Shown here piece after piece: positions 26,309 to 35,100 of a stretch of DNA of 47,911 bases. The stretch's first letter is position 1, and each line of letters starts with the position of its first letter. The notes beneath the pieces were generated by a model, which did not search any database, was not told where the DNA came from, and saw only the letters and a list, made by a program, of their open reading frames with translations. Origin of the DNA: a virus; IMG/VR virus record IMGVR_UViG_3300031758_000132, positions 1-47,911 of that record. One strand, 5' to 3'. The position numbers and the translations under genes were made by a program.

Positions 26309-27098
26309 CACATCACACTGGATCGATCAAAGAGAGATCGCAAATTACTTACAAGACGTAAGAAAACATGAGCCACTTAGCCGACTTGAGGAGCGTGAGT
26401 TGCTCAAACAAATTAAAACTGGGGATAGTAAAGCAAAAGAAAAGCTTATTTATTCAAACCTTAGATATGTCATTACCGTAGCGAAACAATACCAGGGTCA
26501 AGGTTTGAATTTTGAGGATTTAATATCTGAGGGTAATCTTGGTCTATTAAAAGCGGCTGAAAGGTTTAATTACGAACAGGAAGAGGTTAGATTCCTATCC
26601 TATGCCGTTTGGTGGATTAAACAGTCAATTATCCAGTCATTGCACGATAATTCAAGAATGATCAGATTACCAATTAACGTAATTAATGATGTTCGTAAAG
26701 CTAACAAAGAAGCACAAAAGAATTTCGCTTCAATGACTGAAAACGATGTCATTAACGGGTTCTCAAATTTACCATCCGTTGAAAGGCTTGATGATAAATA
26801 TGATGACGAGGGATTATCATTGTACGATATTTATGAAGATAAATCATCACCAAGACCAGACGAAGCTTATGACAGCGACAGGGTAAATCTAATTAACGCT
26901 TTAAATAACGTTTTAAATAACTTAACGGAGACTGAAAAGCTTGTTATTGTTAGATATTTTGGTTTAGATGGTAATGAATGCACCCTTCAAGAAATATCTG
27001 AGGATTTGGAGTTAACCAAAGAACGTGTTAGGCAAATTAAGGAAAAAGCTATTAAAAAACTTAGGTTCTATTCTGGGGGAATCTTTAATTTATTGTAA
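26292..27098 (+). CDS. Sigma-70 family RNA polymerase sigma factor, candidate late sigma (268 aa)
   Basis: Regions are visible in order: 1.2 (REIANYLQDVRKHEPLSRLE), 2.1-2.4 (NLRYVITVAKQYQGQGLNFE; LISEGNLGLLKAAERF; FLSYAVWWIKQSIIQSL), a shortened region 3 after RMIRLP, and 4.2 with a helix-turn-helix (TLQEISEDLELTKERVRQIK). It is close in layout to the compact primary sigma of Bacteroidota. It is encoded just after the gp47/gp46-type genes, as the T4 late sigma gene 55 is near 47/46 (from memory of the T4 map), so directing host polymerase to late virion promoters is the likely role. The overlap with the previous gene suggests coupled translation. Whether it keeps host promoter specificity or reads TATTTATA sites is untested. 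Confidence 0.92.
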   Translation: MTQRIDTSHWIDQREIANYLQDVRKHEPLSRLEERELLKQIKTGDSKAKEKLIYSNLRYVITVAKQYQGQGLNFEDLISEGNLGLLKAAERFNYEQEEVRFLSYAVWWIKQSIIQSLHDNSRMIRLPINVINDVRKANKEAQKNFASMTENDVINGFSNLPSVERLDDKYDDEGLSLYDIYEDKSSPRPDEAYDSDRVNLINALNNVLNNLTETEKLVIVRYFGLDGNECTLQEISEDLELTKERVRQIKEKAIKKLRFYSGGIFNLL

Positions 27099-27116
27099 TT
27101 TTAATTAAAAACTAAA

Positions 27117-27124
27117 TATTTATA
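27117..27124 (+). promoter_or_regulatory. TATTTATA element three bases before a start codon
   Basis: An exact TATTTATA ends three bases before the ATG at 27128. If it is a -10-like element the transcript would begin inside or at the start codon, implying leaderless translation or an mRNA serving the next genes. Confidence 0.4.
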
Positions 27125-27127
27125 AGT

Positions 27128-27421
27128 ATGAACAAAATCGAACAAATTTTGAACAAACATTTTACCAAGATAGTCTTGGTTATGTTATTATTACTATTCA
27201 TGAGAACATGTAATAGCGATGTAAGAAGTCTAAATAAAAGAATTGACAAAATGTCTAACAAAGTTGATTCATTGGAAATGATTATAGTTACACATGAGGA
27301 TTTAAGAATTGAAGGTCTTAGAGCTGAAAAACGTATGATCCAGTCAACCGATAGAAAAATGTTAGACGTTACCAGACAAGCTGAAATCGATAAAGAATTA
27401 AGCTCATTAGAAAACAAATAA
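27128..27421 (+). CDS. Small membrane-anchored coiled-coil protein (97 aa)
   Basis: Residues about 13-26 are hydrophobic (IVLVMLLLLFMRTC) and follow a short basic N-terminus; the remaining 70 residues are heptad-rich, forming a probable coiled coil. It looks like an inner-membrane protein with a long helical domain, topology unclear. Position at the start of the membrane-protein and lysis area fits an accessory envelope role. The start codon lies three bases after a TATTTATA element and its stop is four bases before the next gene. Confidence 0.75.
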   Translation: MNKIEQILNKHFTKIVLVMLLLLFMRTCNSDVRSLNKRIDKMSNKVDSLEMIIVTHEDLRIEGLRAEKRMIQSTDRKMLDVTRQAEIDKELSSLENK

Positions 27422-27425
27422 TCAA

Positions 27426-28964
27426 ATGCTAACACTTAAATACACTAAATCACCAATCATGGAAGCTTTAACTCTAATTAAAGCTTTACAACCGACTGAC
27501 GAACAAATTACGGTAAAAAGTAAAATCGATGATTTTAACCAAAAAAGAATCGTTGTTGTTTCTGATAACCCAGACCCAAAAAAGGCTAGCGATGAAACTT
27601 TTGCTGTTAAGGATGTCATGAAAAAATATGGTGCCTCTTGGGATCTCAAAGGAAAACAGTGGTTTTGGAATGACAGATTTAAGTCAGCGGATGAGATTGC
27701 TAAGATAGCGAATGATGCGGTAAAAGCTGCGAATGAAAAACTTGGTCATGATATTAGTGGTCATAAAGAAATTGGTGTTTATAGTGACATTGAGCAACTT
27801 ACAAAAACAAAAGATTTTTTAGAAAATATAAAAGATGCTTATGAGACGGTTAAAACTAAATCTAGTAGAGTCACATTAGATATTTTAGATGCATATATTA
27901 GTGAGTTAGGTGAAAGTTTGGATGATAAAAAACTCTTGGATGATATCGCTGAGTTTAATAAAGCGTCTAAGTCTTACATTCTTGAAACAGGTGAATATTC
28001 ATATAGCTTTTTTAATATGTTTATGATATGGTTGCAAGCAACTAAAGGGGCGAAAGAGTTTGGATCAATACCATATTGGTTTGGTAGAGGTTATGAGCCA
28101 GTAGAAAACGCCAAAAAAATCATGATCAGTAAAAAAACAAATAGTGGTAGCTTAGCTGGAAACGTTTATAAAATTATTGCAAATTACCCAAAATCGGCTG
28201 AAGAATACGCTAAAGAAAGTGGTATTAAACTACTCCCCAATAAAAAAATGCCAATACCAAAAGAAAAATATAACGCATTTTGGGTTTGGGCAAAAAAGAA
28301 GGGGTATTTTAAAGTTAGCGCTGCCAAAGATTTTACTGAGGTTGCCATCTATGACAATAAAAATGTACAACCAATACCAGGTAGAGAACAAATAAACACC
28401 CCAGAAGGGCCAAAATGGTTTAGTGATGAGGATACTGAGGATGAAAAGTCGGCTATCATGATTAAAGCTCTAAAAGAGTTTTCACAAGCTAGTGGTATTA
28501 AGATAACAGACTCATCTAATTTAGGCGGTGCTAGAGGTGTTAGTAAAGGCGGACACATTGAATTGTTAACCAACAGCCTTGGTGCTGATTTACTATCAAC
28601 GTTTGTTCATGAATTAGCACATGAGCTGTTACACCATGAAGCAAATAGTAAATTAGGTTTTTATGTTGGTAGAGGCGGTAGTCATCAGGAGAGGGAGTTA
28701 CAAGCGGAATCAGTTGCTTATACCGTAATGAAAAGTTACGATTTCCCAATCGAACACTCTATTAATTATTTAGCCATGTACAAAACTAACAAAGATGGCG
28801 TTAGAAAACACCAAAAATTAATTAGAGACGTTTCTATGTTTATCATCAAGCAAATTGAAACATACGCACCCAATGTTAATGAGCCAGATGCTACGGAAGA
28901 AATAAATGAAGCTTTAAGTAATATCAAAAATATTATAACAGAATTTAAAAAAACAATTTTATAA
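27426..28964 (+). CDS. ArdC-like antirestriction protein with zinc metallopeptidase domain (512 aa)
   Basis: Three parts are visible. About residues 40-90 hold a KKYGASWDLKGKQWFW segment like the small DNA-associated DUF5710-type motif. About 180-260 resemble the N-terminal ssDNA-binding part of ArdC (a 'YSFFNMFMIWLQ' helix, then YWFGRGYEPV and KIMISKK). About 370-470 contain a gluzincin-like metallopeptidase site, H395-E-L-A-H399 with E428 in LQAESVAY as third ligand. ArdC proteins from plasmids protect incoming DNA from restriction, so this is probably a counter-defence protein. An (I)-M-E-A sequence at residues about 11-14 raises the possibility of delivery with the genome. An ATG at 27462 is an alternative start. 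Confidence 0.8.
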   Translation: MLTLKYTKSPIMEALTLIKALQPTDEQITVKSKIDDFNQKRIVVVSDNPDPKKASDETFAVKDVMKKYGASWDLKGKQWFWNDRFKSADEIAKIANDAVKAANEKLGHDISGHKEIGVYSDIEQLTKTKDFLENIKDAYETVKTKSSRVTLDILDAYISELGESLDDKKLLDDIAEFNKASKSYILETGEYSYSFFNMFMIWLQATKGAKEFGSIPYWFGRGYEPVENAKKIMISKKTNSGSLAGNVYKIIANYPKSAEEYAKESGIKLLPNKKMPIPKEKYNAFWVWAKKKGYFKVSAAKDFTEVAIYDNKNVQPIPGREQINTPEGPKWFSDEDTEDEKSAIMIKALKEFSQASGIKITDSSNLGGARGVSKGGHIELLTNSLGADLLSTFVHELAHELLHHEANSKLGFYVGRGGSHQERELQAESVAYTVMKSYDFPIEHSINYLAMYKTNKDGVRKHQKLIRDVSMFIIKQIETYAPNVNEPDATEEINEALSNIKNIITEFKKTIL

Positions 28965-28965
28965 G

Positions 28966-29142
28966 ATGGATTCGTTACAGAAATTAAATAGTTTGATTGC
29001 CCAGGCTGATGAAAGAATATCTCAGATCGATGAATCAAATTTAAATGAAAATGAACTAAAAATGGTTCAAGAAATAAAGTCTAAATACCCACAACAAGCT
29101 GCAATAGCTATTGCTAAAAAAGAAGCAGCTAAAAACAAGTAA
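28966..29142 (+). CDS. Very small helical protein (58 aa)
   Basis: ATG at 28966 begins two bases after the preceding stop, and TAA at 29140-29142 is followed after two bases by the next ATG, so this frame exactly fills the gap between two solid genes. The product begins MDSLQKLNSLIAQADERISQ, is predicted all-helical and charged, and ends in an Ala/Lys-rich tail. No family is recognised. Confidence 0.7.
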   Translation: MDSLQKLNSLIAQADERISQIDESNLNENELKMVQEIKSKYPQQAAIAIAKKEAAKNK

Positions 29143-29144
29143 TT

Positions 29145-29954
29145 ATGCAAACAGAAAATAAATTAACAAGAAATTTTATTATAGGTACATTTGTCACATT
29201 ATATGTGATGGTATCGTTGATTTCAACAATACACGTAATTGATTTCTTTGAATTATCAAACCCTAAATGGTTAGCCGTTACATTAGCGTTAGCCTTTGAG
29301 GTTGGTGCTGCGGCTTCTTTAGCCTCAATCATAGCGCTTAAAAAAATGAACAAGGGTATTGTATGGGTCTTGTTCTTTATTTTAACAGCAATGCAGGCCA
29401 TGGGTAACGCTTTTTTTGCTTATACCCACTTAAATGATTACCAATCCTGGGTTGAATTATTCGGCCTAGTTGATAGTGATCCGATTGAACAAAAAAGAAT
29501 ATTATCTATTGTCAGTGGTGCTATTTTACCACTAGTCGCTTTAGGTTTCATTAAATCATTAGTGGATTATATTAGACCAGATAATGCTGTAAATGATGCT
29601 GTAAATGATGCTGTAACGCAACCAAATTTAAATGAGGAAGCAAAAAAAGTTTGGGAAAAAGTTGATGAATTACGTAAAGAAGGTAAGTTGCCTAAAATCA
29701 CTGAGGAAGATTTAGCTGACGAACCAACAGCTTTGGCTAACTCACAATATAGAGAAGAATACGTGGTTGAAGATAATAACGATTTTGAAGAGGATTCTTT
29801 AATTGATATACAAAATGAAATTGAAGAGCCCGTTATTGAAGAAAAAACAACTGAAAGCGATTTAGAGAACTATCCTGTTTACGATAAAACTAATGAAATT
29901 AAGAATAACGGAATAGAAAATATTATGGTTTTCACAAAAGATGATAGTCAATAA
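29145..29954 (+). CDS. Four-helix membrane protein with acidic cytoplasmic tail (269 aa)
   Basis: Four hydrophobic segments are clear at about residues 11-32, 42-64, 71-93 and 119-140. The remaining about 125 residues are highly acidic (EEDSLIDIQNEIEEPVIEEK) and probably cytoplasmic. A small in-frame duplication encodes NDAVNDAV around residue 148. It sits immediately before, and overlaps by 14 bases, an amidase-like gene, so a holin or lysis-regulator role is possible; however the long acidic tail is unusual for a holin. No family was recognised. Confidence 0.75.
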   Translation: MQTENKLTRNFIIGTFVTLYVMVSLISTIHVIDFFELSNPKWLAVTLALAFEVGAAASLASIIALKKMNKGIVWVLFFILTAMQAMGNAFFAYTHLNDYQSWVELFGLVDSDPIEQKRILSIVSGAILPLVALGFIKSLVDYIRPDNAVNDAVNDAVTQPNLNEEAKKVWEKVDELRKEGKLPKITEEDLADEPTALANSQYREEYVVEDNNDFEEDSLIDIQNEIEEPVIEEKTTESDLENYPVYDKTNEIKNNGIENIMVFTKDDSQ

Positions 29955-30567
29955 AGAGTATTACTTTGAGGGTAATGAGAACATACAGAAAAACAAAACT
30001 AAAAAGAAGCAAATAATTCTTACACATACGTCATGTACCATGGATGAGTACTTGACAAAAATTAAAACACGGTACAACGGTAAATACAACCGATTACCGT
30101 GTTTTTTTATTTCACAAAATGGTGAGGTTTACCAACATTTTGATCCCAAGTATTATAGTTTATTGATGTGGGAGCAACAAATAGAAAAAAACTCAATAAC
30201 AATTTGTTTAGAAAATGTTGGGTGGTTAAGTAAAGATCTTGCTTTGGATAAATACTTTACCTGGAAAGGTTCTGAGTATTTTGGTGATGTTGTTGAAATA
30301 CCCTGGAGAAATAAAAGACATTGGGCTACTTATTCCGAAGAACAGTACACGAAACTTGCGGAATTAATAGACTATTTATGTATAGAATACGGCATAATAA
30401 AAGATTTTATAGGAAATAATATTGTTATAAATAAACCAAATACGCAAAAGGGTATACTGAATAGAAGTAACTACACAAAAAACAACTACGATTTATCACC
30501 AGCGGCTGATTTTAAGAAAATAAATGAACTAATAAATAAGGAATACAAACATGAACAATTACGATAA
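29941..30567 (+). CDS. N-acetylmuramoyl-L-alanine amidase-like protein, possible endolysin (208 aa)
   Basis: The fold of T7-lysozyme/Amidase_2 enzymes is indicated by IILTHTSCT with the first zinc ligand H29, a core strand SITICLENVGWL, a helix after HWATYSEEQY, and a C-terminal 'g.l....y....D.sPaadF' segment. In canonical enzymes that last segment contains the second zinc ligand His; here it reads GILNRSNYTKNNYDLSPAADF-like sequence with N174/R175 where His is expected. No signal peptide is present, so export would need a holin. It could be a diverged endolysin, a peptidoglycan-binding protein that lost catalysis, or a tail-associated protein. It overlaps both neighbours. Confidence 0.75.
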   Translation: MIVNKEYYFEGNENIQKNKTKKKQIILTHTSCTMDEYLTKIKTRYNGKYNRLPCFFISQNGEVYQHFDPKYYSLLMWEQQIEKNSITICLENVGWLSKDLALDKYFTWKGSEYFGDVVEIPWRNKRHWATYSEEQYTKLAELIDYLCIEYGIIKDFIGNNIVINKPNTQKGILNRSNYTKNNYDLSPAADFKKINELINKEYKHEQLR

Positions 30568-31111
30568 AAGCTACGATGATATTAAATCATTACTAAACAA
30601 AGTGAGAACGGTTCAATTACAGGAATCGGTTAAAAAAACTAAATCGTTATTAAACGAAAATGATGAAATGGTTAGAACAGAACCTGTTGAGGTTGAATCA
30701 AAAGATGGTGAGGAGTTGACTTTTGACAATATTAACACTGTTGGTTATCTAAGTAAAGCCGATGACGTTCAGTTATCTGATGAAAGTAAAGCTGAGTTTA
30801 CAAAAGCCATTGGCGATTTTATCAATGCCACTGGTTTGATGTTACCTTATGTTAATATTAGATTAGAAAATGGCCGTGTTATTTTAACAGCTGACGTTGT
30901 TAAAAACCCAGCTTTGGATGGGGTTAAAGAAATTGTGGTTGATACAAATGATGAAGACCCTAAGATTAATTTAATTGGTGGAACCTTGATTTTAAACCAA
31001 GATTTGCTAAATTTATTAAATACAATTGGTAGGTCATATAATGATGTACAAATTGGTAGAAATAATTTAATTAAGATCACACAAAACAAACAATCACAAA
31101 ACCCATTATAA
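30551..31111 (+). CDS. Unrecognised protein with possible N-terminal propeptide (186 aa)
   Basis: No family identified. Residues 1-40 form a charged helix with two T4-prohead-protease-like sites, L23-Q-E25 before Ser and L34-N-E36 before Asn. The rest looks like an alpha/beta domain (about 90-170) with strands such as YVNIRLENGRVILTADVV. The N-terminal helix plus (L/I)-x-E ending resembles capsid-targeting sequences, so an internal capsid or core protein is possible. It overlaps the amidase-like gene by 17 bases and joins the next gene by a TAATG overlap. Confidence 0.7.
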   Translation: MNNYDKSYDDIKSLLNKVRTVQLQESVKKTKSLLNENDEMVRTEPVEVESKDGEELTFDNINTVGYLSKADDVQLSDESKAEFTKAIGDFINATGLMLPYVNIRLENGRVILTADVVKNPALDGVKEIVVDTNDEDPKINLIGGTLILNQDLLNLLNTIGRSYNDVQIGRNNLIKITQNKQSQNPL

Positions 31112-31449
31112 TGAAAAAAAATATAATCTTTTTAATTCTTTTTGCTGGTATTGGTTTCCTAATTTACATGAGCGTTTTTAAGAAAGATAGTGGTGTTATT
31201 GATACTAGCCATTATCAAAAAACAATAGACTCATTAAACTTAGCGATAACAAAAAGTGATTTAAAAATAGATTCTTTAAGTAAATCTGTTGAAAGTAGGA
31301 ATGCTAAGATAGCGGCTTACGGTATTGAGTTGGCTGGTTTAAAAAATAAACTAAATAAGGAAAAAAAGGCACATGAAAAAGATATTAATCGTATTAATGC
31401 TATGTCTAGCAGTGAGCTCTCCAGCTCTTTCGCAGACGAATTTAAGTGA
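31111..31449 (+). CDS. Inner-membrane spanin-like protein (112 aa)
   Basis: A single N-terminal transmembrane helix (about residues 5-22, IIFLILFAGIGFLIYMSVF) is followed by a long, uninterrupted coiled coil with Ser/Lys/Leu heptads to the end. This is the layout of an i-spanin, which together with an outer-membrane partner fuses the two membranes in the last step of lysis of Gram-negative hosts. The partner candidate starts inside its 3' end in another frame (77-base overlap), like Rz/Rz1-type arrangements. The amidase-like gene lies nearby. The call is from topology and arrangement; no spanin sequence family was recognised. Confidence 0.65.
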   Translation: MKKNIIFLILFAGIGFLIYMSVFKKDSGVIDTSHYQKTIDSLNLAITKSDLKIDSLSKSVESRNAKIAAYGIELAGLKNKLNKEKKAHEKDINRINAMSSSELSSSFADEFK

Positions 31450-31780
31450 TTCAACCTGCTGCGTACCTTGCACGGCAATAAGAAACGCATTGATCCTTAA
31501 AAAGGATCACCAGTTATTAAAAGCTGAGATAGGGGTTACAAGAGATAGCCTTAATTTAATAACTAAACAGTCGGTTCAAAAGGATAGTATTATAATAGAC
31601 CAAAAACATATTATCTTAGAAAAAGATACAATTATAACAAACAAAAACAAAGTTATTGAGACAAAAGACGAGCATATTTCGGACTTAAACCATAATATAA
31701 AAGTTTTTAAGAAACAAAGAAATATTTCCTACATAACAAGTGGGGGTATTTTTATACTGACATTACTACTTTTATTGTAA
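31373..31780 (+). CDS. Exported coiled-coil protein with C-terminal membrane anchor, spanin-partner candidate (135 aa)
   Basis: The N-terminus is a clear signal peptide (MKKILIVLMLCLAVSSPALS) with a probable cleavage after ALS. Three cysteines follow (STCCVPC), then a long coiled coil, then a C-terminal hydrophobic stretch (ISYITSGGIFILTLLLLL). No good lipobox is visible, so it is not a typical lipoprotein o-spanin; with a C-terminal helix it may span the periplasm from the other side. The start codon lies 77 bases inside the preceding gene in a different frame. A two-component membrane-disruption unit is inferred. Confidence 0.65.
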   Translation: MKKILIVLMLCLAVSSPALSQTNLSDSTCCVPCTAIRNALILKKDHQLLKAEIGVTRDSLNLITKQSVQKDSIIIDQKHIILEKDTIITNKNKVIETKDEHISDLNHNIKVFKKQRNISYITSGGIFILTLLLLL

Positions 31781-31798
31781 CATTTCCGATTTAAAGAC

Positions 31799-31806
31799 TA
31801 TTTATA
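31799..31806 (+). promoter_or_regulatory. TATTTATA element, candidate late promoter
   Basis: Exact TATTTATA within GACTATTTATATTAATAA, ending 15 bases before the ATG at 31822. The longer context (ACTATTTATATTAA) is shared with the element before the 740-aa fibre gene at 45626. Confidence 0.45.
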
Positions 31807-31821
31807 TTAATAAAACGTACC

Positions 31822-32160
31822 ATGAAAGTTAAAATAACCGAAAGCCAATTAGACCAGTATTTGAAAGAATGTTTGGTTGAAATGGATGATAAAACACCAA
31901 TAAATGAAGCCCTTACCCCAACGGATAAGAGCGACATTAAAGTTTTGATTAAGAATGAAATAAAGGATTTCTTAAACATTACACGTGGCTCTCAGTTTGA
32001 AACTAAGGTAAAAGATATCGTAAAAGATACCGTTAAAAGTAATAAAGATTTTGAAAATAAAGTGGTTGAAATAACGAGAAATGTGTTGGTTCAGCTATAT
32101 AAACAGTTATGGACCAGAAGAAGTTTCTGGGTAAGTGACCTTAAAAATTCACCTAATTAA
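31822..32160 (+). CDS. Unrecognised protein carrying the shared KVKxTExQ...P(I/V)NE N-terminal tag (112 aa)
   Basis: Residues 1-29 (starting MKVKITESQL and ending TPINE, then Ala) match, position for position, the first 29-30 residues of the leftward gene at 39019-39420. The remaining part is an alpha-helical domain ending in a conserved-looking ITRNVLVQLYKQLWTRRSFW segment. I-N-E followed by Ala fits the (L/I)-x-E cleavage rule of the T4 prohead protease, so it may be a packaged capsid protein whose tag is removed. Function is unknown. It has its own TATTTATA element and couples to the next gene by TAATG. Confidence 0.7.
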   Translation: MKVKITESQLDQYLKECLVEMDDKTPINEALTPTDKSDIKVLIKNEIKDFLNITRGSQFETKVKDIVKDTVKSNKDFENKVVEITRNVLVQLYKQLWTRRSFWVSDLKNSPN

Positions 32161-35100
32161 TGAAAAAAGAGGATTTTTTAAAAAACATTGTTGAAAAAAC
32201 GTTGGTTAACGAATCAGCTTCTGTCGCTTCTGTTTTAGGTGACCCAGGTAGCCCAACATATGGTGGGTTTATCGGTCCGTTAGGTAGAATATCAAAGAAA
32301 AAATTAAACAGTAGGCTTTTTAACACATGGAAAGATTCCAATGTTAAAAATGGTGTTGGTGTGGGTAGAATAGCTGTACCACCACAAGGTTATGTTAAAG
32401 AACATTTATATAGCACTGAAGGTAATTTAGTAACCGAAGGTGATTTATTAGAATGGTTTGGTGGTGATTTAAAGCAAAAGCCTTCTTACAATGGTGGTCA
32501 TTTAGTGGCCATCGAACCTAAATGCCTTGCATTCCCATATTGCTCACAAGGAGCTGTAGATAAACCCATCAAACTTATCGGTGAGTCTAAAGAAGAAATG
32601 TGCGAGGGGTGTTATGGGTATTGCTCTCATATTGCTGAAGAAACTGGTAAGTCACCAGAATTTATAGCAAAATTAATCAGAGAAAAATATTTATCAGAAA
32701 CAATTGATATGATTAAAATGGAAAATATCAATGAATCTGTTATTGAACAATTAAATGAATCCATCGAATTGTTGGATGAAAATTATACAGAAGAAAATAA
32801 AAACTTAGAAAATACAAATACTATGGAAAACATACAATTAACACCCGAATTCGCATCAAAGTGCATGGGCGGTATTATGGAAAATAATCAACTTGCAGAA
32901 TGCATGTACGAAACTTTAGTTAGAGAAGGGTTTTTACCTGAAACATTAAATGAAGGTGAGACATATGAAGGCTATTGTAAATCAATGATGGAAGATGCTG
33001 AAATATGCATGGAAATGGTTAAATCTTGCATGATGAGTGAAGGCTCTTCTTGTGCAAACGAAGTTTCTAGCTATATTTCAGAACTTTGGGGTGGTAAAAT
33101 GGAATCCCAAGAAAAACTTTATGAAGACGCTTTTAGAAGAGGTTTAGATCCAGAGGAAATGGTTTACGAAGAAAATGATGCGTTAGAGGAAGAAGAACCA
33201 GCTAGTGGTTTTGCTAACAAATACGCAAAAATTGAGGCAAGTGTTGAAAGAATTGGTGCTAGAGAAACAGGTGTTAAGTTGGTTAACATGTTTATTAGTA
33301 GAATGTTACCAGGTATGGGTACATCTGATCTTGCTGATACAGCCACATTTGCAAATGGTTTAGATACTATTGAAGAATATTTAGAAAATGGTGATTACCA
33401 AGAAGCCATCGAAGAAGCTAAAAACACAGCGGAAGCTATGTTAGAGGATGAAGGTATGGGAATGGATATGTTTGGCGAAGGTGAAGTTGATGAGGCTGCT
33501 GGAATTAACCCTGCTATTTATGACCAGTTGAAACATTGTGTTGAGCACGGTCATTCTTATTCTGAAGCTAAAGAACACGTTGCTAAAGCGGTTGACGGTT
33601 GGGATCTTTCAATGGAAGACTGGAATGAGGCTAAAAAGAAATTTGGTAAAGGTGAAAGAGATGGTGCTGATTTAGAAGAAGGTGGTTGGATGAACGAATT
33701 TGATTTATCGGAAGGTGATGAGGATAGTAGCAGATACATGTTCTTCTCTAATTTAGAGCAAATCAAAAGACAAGCTGATGTCTTAATGAAATTTGATCAC
33801 GGTAAAATTGAAGCTATTTTAAATAGTGGACATGATTGGGCTGCTGATCACATGGCTGTTGCAAAAGAAAATTTAAGTCATGTATTTGATTTCTTGATGA
33901 ATGAAATGGAAGGTGAAAATGCACCAGAAGGTGATATGACACCAGCTCCAGTTAGCATGGCACCAGTCGGCCCTATCGGTGTAGAAGGCCCAGCTGATGA
34001 GCTTATGGAATATAATGATGAAGCTGACGTTGAAGACGATGAGGTTGCTGTAAGCGATCAATACGAAAGAGAAATGAAATACTTTACAAATTTCATGAAC
34101 TCGATCGAAAAATCTATGGCTACATTAGCTAAAGGGTTAAATACAGACGATATTAAAGATAAATTTAATCAGTATTTTAGTCAATTCGAATCAAGTAGAG
34201 ATGCTAACGCTGATAACTTTATTAATTTCATACAAAAAACCCCTGAGGAAAGTTATTTGGAGTATTGCGATAGATTATTCGCAAAAGGTTCTAATAATAG
34301 CATATTAAATCTATTAGTATCACCAACCAAAAGATCTTTCTTAGAAAAAACAGGTTTACTTATGGATGATAATTTAACCGATGCTTTGGATACAGTTGAC
34401 GAGTTACAACCTAGAGCTATGAAAAAAGCTGAGTTCATTAGAGCTTATGGTGAAAAACAAGATAGCAAATACAAAGATACTGAAGATGATGATTTTTCTG
34501 ATGAAAAAGAACCATCAATGAAAGATTTGAAAAACATTGAAAAAATGGGTAATTTTGACGTTGACAATGATGACGAAGATTTTTTAGAGGAAGCTGAATT
34601 GGCTAAATTTGTTGCCAAGAAAGGTAAGAATGTAGATTCTGAAAACGCTAAAAATGAAAAAGAAGCTGAGGAAATGATCAAAGCTGCTGAAAAAACTCAA
34701 AAAACCGTTGATCAAAAAGTTGATAACTTAAAAAACCAAAAACACAATAACAGTGATTGGGAAGATAGTATCGATGTTAAACAACACGGTAGAAATAGCA
34801 TGTTAGATCTTGATTATGTTAATGACAGTGGTGATGACTTTAAAGATAGAATTGTTGCGCAAGCAAACGGTTTACCTGATAAAGAAGGTGAGGCAAATGT
34901 TGATTACGACTCTAAGGGTGGTGAAAAACTAATGCAAGCTGTTAAAGCTAGAAGAGATGTAAGAGACATGGATTATACATCTAAAGGTCTTAACATCAAC
35001 AACGATGATTCATATGAAAGAAGTGATGCATTGCCAGGTGATGATAATAAAAAGAAAAAAGATAAAAAGGTAAACGAAGATGTTGTTTCATTAGAGATAC

